Shown here piece after piece: positions 58,501-64,000 of a DNA stretch of 64,000 nucleotides. Below the pieces are notes generated by a model. It saw only the letters and a list, made by a program, of their open reading frames with translations. It was not told the DNA's origin and did no database searches. The translations under genes and the position numbers were made by a program. The DNA is taken from positions 1 to 64,000 of the IMG/VR virus record IMGVR_UViG_3300022919_000005. One strand, given 5' to 3'. Each line of letters begins with the position of its first letter. Position 1 is the stretch's first letter. The DNA is from a virus.

Positions 58501-59538
58501 CGGGAGCGCCGACGCCGGGGTCTCCACGACGGGCTGGTCTTGGAACGGCAGCGCGGGCTGCTGCTCGGTGGCGGTGCCGCCGGTGAGATCGAGGCTCGGC
58601 TGGAAGCCCTCCTGATCCTGCGGGGTAAGCTGCAGCTCGTTGCCACGCGCTGCGGACCCGGCGAGCGCGGCGTCGACATGCGCCATGATGTCGTCGGTCG
58701 TGACGTCGGCCGCGGGCTTGACGTTGACCGCCGTGCGCCGGAAGCCGCCGCCTGCGCCGAGCACGCCGCCGACCGCGAAGGCGGTGACCGCTGCGTTGAC
58801 ATATTCGCCGGCGGCATCGGCGCTCGAGACGTCGAGCCCGGCGGCATAGCGCTCGCCGACCTGCTGCCCTGCTTCCGTCACGGCCTCGACCCCGCCGGCC
58901 TTCAGGACCGACTTGGCGGTGCGCGCGAGGAAGCCGCCGGTCTGCTTGGCGGCGAGCCCGCCGATCAGGCCCCCGATGCCGGGCAGGTAGCGATCCACGA
59001 GGATGTCCGACGCTGCCTGGGGGACGGCGACGGCCAGCGCGCGCTCGGCGGCGTCCTGCGACAGCGAGCCCGTTTCCTGCACCGCGCGATCGACGTTGGC
59101 AGCCGAGAATTGGGGCACGCCGCCCGCGATCGCACCCGCGACAGCACCGGGAGCACCGCCGACGAGGGCACCGCCCACGCCGCCGACAACCCCGCCGACC
59201 ATGTACGGCAGCGAGGCAGCGAGGTTTTCACCGACGAAACGGCTGATACCGACCCGACCGGAGGTCAGATCGTCGACATTGGCGGGCGCGGCCTGGGCGG
59301 CTGCCGCGGCGCTGCTGCGCAAGCCCTGCTGGTAGAACGCCTCGTCTGGCGCGGTGAGCGTGCCGGTGAGCTTCTGTGCCTGATACGGCAGGCCGTAGCG
59401 CACCTGCCCGATCGCGCCCTGCGCGGCGGCGCCGAGCACGGCACCGAGACCGGGGCGTTCCGGCGCGGCCGGGGCAGCACTGCGCGCGAGCGCGGCGACG
59501 ACATCGTCACCGACTTCGACGTTACCGATCTTGGGCAT
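52540..59538 (-). CDS. Giant internal virion protein with metallopeptidase motif
   Basis: 2332 residues, ATG 59538 (TAATG coupling). The longest gene in the window. The N-terminal part has Gly/Ala-rich hydrophobic stretches (GGVVGGVGGALVGG), a long Pro/Ala middle, a zinc-protease signature HEMLH at 1104-1108, a long helical part, and a C-terminal region with FLGFSPAYGMIQLMQVG that resembles large polyvalent phage proteins (LPD38-like). Such proteins are carried in the capsid and injected with the DNA. No RNA polymerase motifs, so not an N4-type virion polymerase. Function inferred from size, order and motif. Confidence 0.75.
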   Translation of the reverse strand: MPKIGNVEVGDDVVAALARSAAPAAPERPGLGAVLGAAAQGAIGQVRYGLPYQAQKLTGTLTAPDEAFYQQGLRSSAAAAAQAAPANVDDLTSGRVGISRFVGENLAASLPYMVGGVVGGVGGALVGGAPGAVAGAIAGGVPQFSAANVDRAVQETGSLSQDAAERALAVAVPQAASDILVDRYLPGIGGLIGGLAAKQTGGFLARTAKSVLKAGGVEAVTEAGQQVGERYAAGLDVSSADAAGEYVNAAVTAFAVGGVLGAGGGFRRTAVNVKPAADVTTDDIMAHVDAALAGSAARGNELQLTPQDQEGFQPSLDLTGGTATEQQPALPFQDQPVVETPASALPQLGLDPALSTVPPETQLELGQRFTDNLSPVDLPAIGTQVSPEAEAALRGAVPAGVPFAGAQPRLDLTGASPTAIAAAQQGMVPGGDLATPVAAPALRLFNDDPLAELQAASKAKDASPEVKAAADEEIATRYQEAAGDIAPTGDFQQRLTELKDGIRGSFTQKLTATSPQELVTKVYDEVFVNQNTASNVTKLAQRLGLLDDALEPTAKSNTIEQERLTALQAEAAAPSAPVAPAPVPVATSTTEAVAPDVVETAPAANDPAFAQQWEELKKAAGITRNRSGAALAFTPANLQQAQATVFRAIATDTSNAAVSQNEKLARTMGLVTDNDAMDITPLGRATFLRTPEGAADVQQAAVEQGYAAAGTAAFQAGVNEQIGGPAATYTSFEDLAAHAAGKAWARNVVENETTANGAGAQAAQARIDARRTGVAVDRASVARTELSPGQIQQQGLNSLLDTVDLSNVKDTDVSMLRRMIRDGAPAAEVGQALADAQGGKTLFRQTPSPERVLSPLPVRGQPIFREMNTPERGPTKTESRRRNAEAVRAYELRNLIDQTLEDGGITAARAAKFHEMLDAGEVSRVALLMSKFGGIAHAAYDTSVLERLLKMDLPTTRDGFAAGRGMDDRRAAQYRKDFWRGKQSQEVTEAQALGVFGHADPALEAGLDGKSFAEAGDFVAANAPSPATREVMTRVMALAKQIEANGHRFEFKVVRPGDSVPIRLNNPGVKALTVFRYDPNTTTVYVKGTAMGESQGVNYQLVAHEMLHAVTMRVMNEGQFVRSADTKLGQARKDMTDLRNAIVQHFNARAAAGNLSAFEQQYYERQTNSLANVDEVLAWGLTNPEMQRYLQTIAYKPKQSVFSRFVEVMRNLLGLDPKQDTALTELLRVSEQVLALDARELAPAYARNDPDADATATLEAPAASGSGARSVMDANTATIAAADLAERAATGINLADKAVGVRRVLLGWRSRNDLDRAFGNILPAMVDNSNAQRQQDAVRGRMATMGAQAVQNFEQLERANPKAANMVNQLMLSTTQFQLDPDKAFDDHEHLKDDPNLPALKRLHGELVKMKNDLSRGDGAGIKMFNEFRRRNETLNYARMATELHHIVAVDREFALGVEGASVNPADVFMTLPNLSTAEETHAYWQGAVQDQLKAITAFVNQKKGEAEVGTPSEQRGLLQHIAPIEAKIAATYESLKGMARAPYFHLGRFGDNYGAATIRKLDDGTVDPVAQRHVAEALEAAGFRNAEISADNRRPKLSIRFETVQQTRAFEQLMLGLKQQGWLDADSKIEAGPRERADNFGTGDSMPSYVRSYIQAIENDPRYVPEPEMTQAEKSALAAQRDTAVQIARDTWIASMPDSSVSKVLTARYTIPGFDPDMTRNFAHRWNVGSNAIAGMSQAAKLTNSHMEMRAQVAEARVAGNDQDAYLAADLLTEIKKREARNPLNENATGFDRLRAFGHAYFLGFSPAYGMIQLMQVGTNGIPELAKKNGYAKSFHAVRRATPKAFAILKAAASEARAQGWKHAADITLTENVLTKAGLSPRETGFLRHMIATGSLDIGASAFALEAVARNNGGGGKLRKGTDVALKYASAIGMYTETASRLITSLAAADLHGGENVQESAKYAQNVVSNSMFDYQSWNTARQMGKQGFAGPVTPLLTQFMTYSAQMTEKLFSEVGNAIAAPRAGESTESATQRRQESRTYLLGHLTAITGLAGTLGLPFASVFATAIGKLVDTADNDDDPYDATASWRGFLADVLGKDVAEVVARGLPRAAGFDISSRVGEADLLPFSQLLGDKRSWREAVQATLGRSAGASPDMLLNLADGGEAFGRGDVVGGMKAFLPVAFKGPTEAYRMTTQGYVDTKGTKLPITPKASSILWQLLGFNPSEKAEYSEARGDQASRRVVITREANVLRSGIVKALRTGDTERARELVADAQKFDQDNPAFAVLPSVPGALKRQATTTATARATSTPLGVKAKDIAGRALTGYANFGY

Positions 59539-60641
59539 TATTCAGGCTCCTGCAGGCCCTGCAGCGCAAGCCCCGACATATTCGCACCGGCCAGCGTCGC
59601 CAGATAGTTGGCGTATTTCGAGGTCGCGTTGGCGATCGCGGTGTCCTGCGCGGGACCGGGCGCGATCTTGGTGGCTGCCGCGAGGTCCGCCTTGTACGTG
59701 GCGTCGACCGCCGATGCGGCTGCACCGACGACCTTGTCCTTGCTGGTCTGGCCCTGCTTCACCGTCGCCGGGATCAGCTCGCCGAGCCCCTTGATCTCGT
59801 TGAAGGTGGCCCCGCCCTGCAGCGCCTGCGCGATGGTCTGGCTAAGGGCGTCCTGCGCGGTGATCGGCGTGGCCTCGGCCATGCGCCCCTGCATCATCGC
59901 CTGGGTCACCGCCGTGCCGCTGCGGGGGTCTGCGCCGGCGGCGATCGCCGCGTCGACCTGCTGCTTGCGCGTGGTGGGGCTGACCGCCGCGGCTGCCTTG
60001 ACGCCGGCCGCGGTGCTGCCCTTGGACCCGAACAGCCCACCGATGAAGCTCTGGACGCCGCCGGGGCCCATGACCGCGTTGCCGAGCGCGTCATCCGCGG
60101 CGAGCGGCCGGGCCACCAGATCGCCGGCCGCGCCGACGGCGTAGCGCCCGATGCCGCCCACGACGTTGCCGGCCGCACGCAGGGGATCGCCGGCGGCGAC
60201 GCTGTCGCTCACGCCCTGCGCCGTCGCGACGCGCGCGGCGTTGATCCCCGGAAAGCTGGTCTGCAGGAACGCGCTGGCCCGATCGAGCAGGCCGGCGCCA
60301 GGAGCCGCCGCGCTGGGGGTCATGGCGCGCATGAGCCGCGCCGCGCTGGGCGCCGGGACATCCTGGGTGACCGGACCCTGCACGAGCGAGACCGGCGGGA
60401 CATAGGACATGCCGCGACCGGCCGGCGGGGTGAACGCGTTGGCGCGCGCGAGCGCGATCGCCGCCGAGCTGGCGGCGATGTCATCGGGGCTCGAGCGCGT
60501 CATCTTCGACGGCACCACCACGACCGGATCGGCGATGCGGGACATCCCACGGCCTGCGGGAGGGAGGAAGGCGCCGGCGCGCGCGCGATCGATGATGATG
60601 GCGTTCTGGCGCCGCAGCGCGGTTTCGTCTTTGGTCGCCAT
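59538..60641 (-). CDS. Internal virion protein with duplicated N-terminal motif
   Basis: 367 residues, ATG 60641. The motif RARA-x-AF-x-PPAGRGMS occurs twice near the N-terminus (about residues 18-34 and 65-79). The rest is Ala/Gly-rich with helices. Its stop overlaps the start of the giant protein, so the two may be made together and both enter the capsid or the host. Unrecognised family. Confidence 0.7.
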   Translation of the reverse strand: MATKDETALRRQNAIIIDRARAGAFLPPAGRGMSRIADPVVVVPSKMTRSSPDDIAASSAAIALARANAFTPPAGRGMSYVPPVSLVQGPVTQDVPAPSAARLMRAMTPSAAAPGAGLLDRASAFLQTSFPGINAARVATAQGVSDSVAAGDPLRAAGNVVGGIGRYAVGAAGDLVARPLAADDALGNAVMGPGGVQSFIGGLFGSKGSTAAGVKAAAAVSPTTRKQQVDAAIAAGADPRSGTAVTQAMMQGRMAEATPITAQDALSQTIAQALQGGATFNEIKGLGELIPATVKQGQTSKDKVVGAAASAVDATYKADLAAATKIAPGPAQDTAIANATSKYANYLATLAGANMSGLALQGLQEPE

Positions 60642-60642
60642 G

Positions 60643-61410
60643 TCAGCTTTCCCAGCTAAATCCGCCGCGCCCGAAACCCCAGCCGGTCGGTGCGAACATC
60701 TTCATCATAGCCGTTTTGCGCGCTTGCGCCACATGCACCTCGAACATCTGCCGGAACTCCTCGGCGCGCTTCGGGTTGCCGGCGTCGTCATCGACGATGC
60801 GCAGCGCCAGATATGCCGCCCAGTCGAGCATCTCGATGTGGTGATCCTCGGGGATTTCCGGGGTCGCGTTGAGGTTGGCGAGCACCAGGGGCTCGATCGG
60901 CTTGCGTACGACGCGCAGGCGCAGCGTCTCGCCCTCCTGCCGGGCGGTCGGGGTCGGATAGACCCGCAGGCTGATCTGGCTGAAGCTGTCGCCGTCGATG
61001 CTGTTGAGCGCCTCGTCGGTCGAGAAGGCGAGCGTCGGGCCCGGCTGGTGCCCCTCCCACTGCGCGGGGTCGTGCCAGCGCTCGGTGGGCGCGCGATACA
61101 TCGAGAAGATCGAGTGGCCCACGCGGGTGAGGTCAGCGCGCTGCGCCGCGTTCTTGGCGGACATGACCGAGATCACCGACGGGTGGACGGAGTAGACGTC
61201 CTTGCCGGCGACCAGCGTGATCAGGGTCGCCTCGTCGGTCGTGGAGTCGCGAAGGATCAGGCCCTTCACGGCGAAGCGCCGCTGCGCCTCGTTGATGTAG
61301 GTGACCAGCGTCTGGTCCTCCCACAAATAATCGCTCGAACCGCCCACACGGTCCGAGCGATCATTCAGGATCGATCCCCGCAGCAGCGCCAAAAGCTCCC
61401 GCAGTATCAT
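60643..61410 (-). CDS. Head-tail adaptor-like protein
   Basis: 255 residues, ATG 61410. LWEDQTLVTYINEAQRRFA is a common start of phage adaptor-type proteins (DUF6682-like). Strands in the middle and a helical end with Met/Phe. Probably joins portal and tail. Family name from motif memory. Confidence 0.75.
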   Translation of the reverse strand: MILRELLALLRGSILNDRSDRVGGSSDYLWEDQTLVTYINEAQRRFAVKGLILRDSTTDEATLITLVAGKDVYSVHPSVISVMSAKNAAQRADLTRVGHSIFSMYRAPTERWHDPAQWEGHQPGPTLAFSTDEALNSIDGDSFSQISLRVYPTPTARQEGETLRLRVVRKPIEPLVLANLNATPEIPEDHHIEMLDWAAYLALRIVDDDAGNPKRAEEFRQMFEVHVAQARKTAMMKMFAPTGWGFGRGGFSWES

Positions 61411-61428
61411 GACCCAGCCCCCAAACGG

Positions 61429-62247
61429 TTAAACCCGGCGGTAGGGGTACTTGCTCCGCTGTCGATAGGAAAGGACTTTCTGGCTCTCGCGATCCACGAC
61501 CGGGGCCGACATGACCGCGTCGTCGAGCACGCCGAGCAGGAAGTCAGGCACGTCGACCTTCTCGCCCGGCACGATCTGGTAAGACCGGCCGTTGTGCCCG
61601 ATGAACAGGCCCGTCGGCGGGATGCTCTCGTTTTCCTCGAGCACGATCGTGACGACGTCGAAGCCGGCCTTCTTGAACAGGCCCTTGTGCTCTTTCGACA
61701 TCTCGCCGGCATACTTCTGCGGCGCGTCGAGCGGGACCCGCCCGGCCGTATCTTCCGGGGCTGCGTTGGCCATCACCTGGGTGATGTTCTGCGCGCCGCC
61801 GAGAATCTGCTTCAGCAGGTCGGACATTTCCTTGACCTGACCCTGCAGCACGGAGTTGGCCTCCTCCTGCGCGTCGAGGCGCTCCTGCAGCTTGGTTTCC
61901 TTGGCGGCTGCTGCGGGGTCCGCAACAGGCGGCTCGGCGGGCGGCGCGGGCGGCGGCGGCGGGGCGATGCCGGCGGCACCCTCCTGCGCGCGCTCGGCCG
62001 GCGTGCGGTTGTCGCCGTTGTCGCCCGGCGCCGCGCCCAGCTGGCTGGTCACCATGCCCAGGGGCGGCTGCTGCTCCATGTGGCCCTCGGCCTCCTCGAA
62101 CGACTTGGCGAGCGCCTCGGCGCGCTGATCAGCCGCTTCCTTGCCGCGCTCGCGCACTGCTTCGGAGAGCTTCGGATGGGTGAGGTCGTAATAGCCGCCG
62201 CCCGTCGGGGTGATCTTTACGCCCTTGATCTCGTATGCGTCGCTCAT
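61429..62247 (-). CDS. Coiled-coil virion or scaffold-like protein
   Basis: 272 residues, ATG 62247 coupled to the previous TGA. N-terminal beta unit, helical acidic stretch, then a Pro-rich linker, a coiled coil (KLQERLDAQEEANSVLQGQV), and a basic C-terminus. Layout recalls scaffolds, but it follows rather than precedes the capsid gene. Function unknown. Confidence 0.65.
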   Translation of the reverse strand: MSDAYEIKGVKITPTGGGYYDLTHPKLSEAVRERGKEAADQRAEALAKSFEEAEGHMEQQPPLGMVTSQLGAAPGDNGDNRTPAERAQEGAAGIAPPPPPAPPAEPPVADPAAAAKETKLQERLDAQEEANSVLQGQVKEMSDLLKQILGGAQNITQVMANAAPEDTAGRVPLDAPQKYAGEMSKEHKGLFKKAGFDVVTIVLEENESIPPTGLFIGHNGRSYQIVPGEKVDVPDFLLGVLDDAVMSAPVVDRESQKVLSYRQRSKYPYRRV

Positions 62248-62513
62248 GTTGCGGGGCCCTTTGCGTCTTTGGCGAATTTGTCGAAAGCGGACGAATACTC
62301 GTCTGCCGGAAGCGCGATGTCCATAGCCTTCTCGATGAAGGTCAGGGTCTGATCCTTGGTGTCGAAGATGTATTCGACCGAGGGGTCCTTCCAGGGGCCG
62401 CTGGGGCCGTCCTTGGAGTCGCGCGCCCGGTTCGCTTCTTCGATCTTGGGGTCGGTGGCGGTGACCTTGTAGCCCTCACGCTCACGCTCGATGCGGATGC
62501 TGTTATAGCCCAT
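62244..62513 (-). CDS. Small protein in capsid operon
   Basis: 89 residues from ATG 62513; a GGGGG stretch lies nine bases upstream. ATG 62534 would add seven residues but has no ribosome site. A basic strand (NSIRIEREREGYKVTATD) then acidic helices. Likely a structural or assembly accessory. Unknown. Confidence 0.6.
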   Translation of the reverse strand: MGYNSIRIEREREGYKVTATDPKIEEANRARDSKDGPSGPWKDPSVEYIFDTKDQTLTFIEKAMDIALPADEYSSAFDKFAKDAKGPAT

Positions 62514-62545
62514 ACAAGATAGCCCCCGCCCCATTATTCGTTGGC

Positions 62546-62567
62546 GGGTGGGGCGCGAACCCCACCC
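62546..62567 (-). promoter_or_regulatory. Hairpin after 62574 gene
   Basis: GGGTGGGG (62546-62553) pairs with CCCCACCC (62560-62567) around CGCGAA. On the minus strand it follows the small head gene. No T-run, so attenuation or mRNA stabilisation is more likely than full termination. Confidence 0.5.
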
Positions 62568-62573
62568 AGCCTG

Positions 62574-62885
62574 TTACCGTGCGAACCAGACGAGCGCGTC
62601 GGCTGCGCCGTTCATCGCCGCAGAGACGATGAAGCCGCGATCGGTGAGCACGATGGCCGACGTCGTGTCGAGCGTCATGGTGCCCGCCGTGACCGTCTTG
62701 ATCGTCTCGGTGGCGAGCATGCCATCGATCTTCTCGTGCTTGATGACGTCGGTCTTGTTGAACACCGTCACGAACTTCGGACGCCAGCCGCAGGTGACCG
62801 AGAGCGCCGTGCCGTCGCCGGTGGCAATGCCGCATGCGCTCTGTGCGATGCCTGCGCTGTCGCGCGAAACCTTACCCGTTGCCAT
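62574..62885 (-). CDS. Putative head decoration or minor capsid protein
   Basis: 103 residues, ATG 62885. Beta-rich; WRPKFVTVFNKTDVIKHEKI and DALVWFAR at the end match a class of small phage structural proteins. It directly follows the major capsid gene and is bracketed by hairpins. Decoration role is inferred. Confidence 0.65.
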   Translation of the reverse strand: MATGKVSRDSAGIAQSACGIATGDGTALSVTCGWRPKFVTVFNKTDVIKHEKIDGMLATETIKTVTAGTMTLDTTSAIVLTDRGFIVSAAMNGAADALVWFAR

Positions 62886-62916
62886 GATCTTCTACCCCTT
62901 CAGGAATGTGCCAAAT

Positions 62917-62938
62917 CGGGAGGGTGTGACCCCTCCCG
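62917..62938 (-). promoter_or_regulatory. Hairpin between capsid and next gene
   Basis: CGGGAGGG (62917-62924) pairs with CCCTCCCG (62931-62938) around TGTGAC. It lies just after the capsid stop on the minus strand. No T-run. May set the high ratio of capsid to downstream products by stabilising or partly terminating the message. Confidence 0.5.
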
Positions 62939-62950
62939 ACCGTGACGAAC

Positions 62951-63988
62951 TTAGTTGGTGCTGGCGACCTCGAGGCGGACCATGAAGGCCTCCTGAAGGA
63001 TGACCGTGGCCGTCCACAGCTTCCAGCCCACGGTGCCGCGCTGACCGAGCGGATCGCCGGCAGCAGGCTTCGGATTGACGACCATCGGGGTCATCGCCGA
63101 GTGGCCCTTCAGCGGCACGATCCCGAAGGCGTCGCGCGCGAAGTAGAGCACCGGATAGACGTCGATGTTGACGCCGTTGTTGGCGCGCATCGTCGGGGCG
63201 GTCGCGACCACCACGCCGGCACCCTCGAAGGGCTTGGCGACGGTCGTTGCGATGTAGCGGACCTGCTCGACCGAGCCGATCTCGCCCTCCCACGGCGTCT
63301 GGTGGGGGCCGTAATCGGCCGTGACCTTGAAGCCCTGCATCTCGCGGATGTCGGTCTCGAGGTCGGGGTGAACCACCGCAACATAGCCGGCCTCGACCGA
63401 CTTGGTGTTGAAGTCCGGCGTCGAGGCAACCACCGAAGTGATCTTCTTCGCGTTCTGGCGGTTCAGCGCCGTGGTCACGCGCCGCTGATCGGCGAGCGTG
63501 ATCTTGGCGGCGACCAGCGACCGGCTCGCGACCTGATTGGCGTAGAACACGTTCGTGCCCGCCTTCAGGACGTTGAAGCGCAGCGTCTCGACCGTCTCCG
63601 CGGCGTTTTCACCGAGCAGGTCGGTGGCTTCCGCCAGGATGTTGTCGGGGTGCGTGTCGTTGACGACGTCCGTGATGGTCACGAAATCGCCGTACTGCGC
63701 CAGCTGGACGGTGTAGTCCTGATTGGCGAGCATGCGACCGTCGGGCGTGACGCCCTCGACCAGCGGCGTGGTTGCCAGCGGCGTGTAGAAGGTGCCCGAG
63801 CCGTTACCCGCCGAGCCGGTCGCGCCGGCCAGGAAGTAGCGGCGGAACTTCGCCGTCTGGGTGCTGTTCGTCGGCATCGGGTACGTCTGGCCGAACTTCT
63901 CGAAAACGAGCAGCGGCAGAGCACGCTTCAGCATGCGAACCACGGCCCAAGCCGCGAGCGAAGGAGAGATGTCGCCGTAATTTACCAT
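62951..63988 (-). CDS. Major capsid protein, N4 gp56 family
   Basis: 345 residues, ATG 63988. YGDISPSLAAWAVVRMLKRA, then LLVFEKFGQTYPMPTN and TAKFRRYF form the characteristic start of the N4 gp56 major capsid family (HK97-type fold). Length agrees with the family. It builds the icosahedral head. It starts 12 bases from the right edge; upstream genes (portal side) continue outside, or at the left edge if the genome is permuted. Confidence 0.9.
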   Translation of the reverse strand: MVNYGDISPSLAAWAVVRMLKRALPLLVFEKFGQTYPMPTNSTQTAKFRRYFLAGATGSAGNGSGTFYTPLATTPLVEGVTPDGRMLANQDYTVQLAQYGDFVTITDVVNDTHPDNILAEATDLLGENAAETVETLRFNVLKAGTNVFYANQVASRSLVAAKITLADQRRVTTALNRQNAKKITSVVASTPDFNTKSVEAGYVAVVHPDLETDIREMQGFKVTADYGPHQTPWEGEIGSVEQVRYIATTVAKPFEGAGVVVATAPTMRANNGVNIDVYPVLYFARDAFGIVPLKGHSAMTPMVVNPKPAAGDPLGQRGTVGWKLWTATVILQEAFMVRLEVASTN

Positions 63989-64000
63989 GAGCCGAGCCCC

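Noticed and set aside
52540-59538. N4-type virion RNA polymerase
   Set aside because: Size and capsid family suggested it, but I see no T7-like polymerase motifs; a protease signature and polyvalent-type end fit better.
54364-59607. 1747-codon open frame on the plus strand opposite the giant virion gene
   Set aside because: Opposite frame of a GC-rich gene stays open because of codon bias; protein is Arg/Leu/Gly-rich with no domain, and no ribosome site or promoter was seen.

Overview
The window is a GC-rich, densely packed piece of a tailed double-stranded DNA bacteriophage genome. The virion genes fit a podovirus-like particle: an N4 gp56-type major capsid protein, a head-to-tail connecting portal, an adaptor-like protein, a 2332-residue internal-type virion protein, and no recognisable tape measure, sheath or tail tube. 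Sigma70-like promoters, the spanin pair and codon use suggest a GC-rich proteobacterial host, perhaps an alphaproteobacterium; the host is inference. I see no integrase, phage RNA polymerase, tRNA or CRISPR array, so transcription probably uses host RNA polymerase and the phage is probably lytic.

Layout. (1) Positions 1-5507, minus strand: putative small terminase, small genes, large terminase, portal, a 75-residue protein and a gene running off the left edge. (2) 5508-6141: divergent control region. (3) 6142-6885: a solitary early gene with its own promoter and a true terminator. (4) 6886-7597: AT-richer, repeat-bearing non-coding region. (5) 7598-25762, plus strand: a double-HTH regulator, then many small genes, an AAA+/VWA/DUF3150-like module enclosing seven tandem paralogous genes, and a lysis cassette (PAS-domain membrane protein, GH24 endolysin, holin, nested spanins). 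(6) 25816-41899, plus strand: replication and nucleases (family A DNA polymerase, DEDD exonuclease, Cas4/RecB-like nuclease, GP88-like Cys-rich protein, HNH and VRR-NUC nucleases, SNF2-like ATPase, PrimPol-DUF927 protein). (7) 63988 down to 41896, minus strand: capsid, adaptor, internal proteins, appendage and fibre proteins. If the genome is circularly permuted or terminally redundant, block 7 continues the leftward operon of block 1. The two halves converge at 41896-41899.

The most striking undescribed feature is regulatory. A 17-bp palindrome, CGTCAGATCATCTGACG, occurs 13 times, only between 6.1 and 25.7 kb. It usually sits just after one stop codon and 16-24 nt before the next start, on the coding strand of a shared leader. 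A second signal, TTGACT followed at once or nearly so by the palindrome TTGGCCAA, marks five sigma70-like promoters. Together they look like a phage-specific regulon, comparable in position to the start-associated sequences of some mycobacteriophages but different in sequence. The double-HTH protein at 7598 is the obvious candidate partner, without proof.
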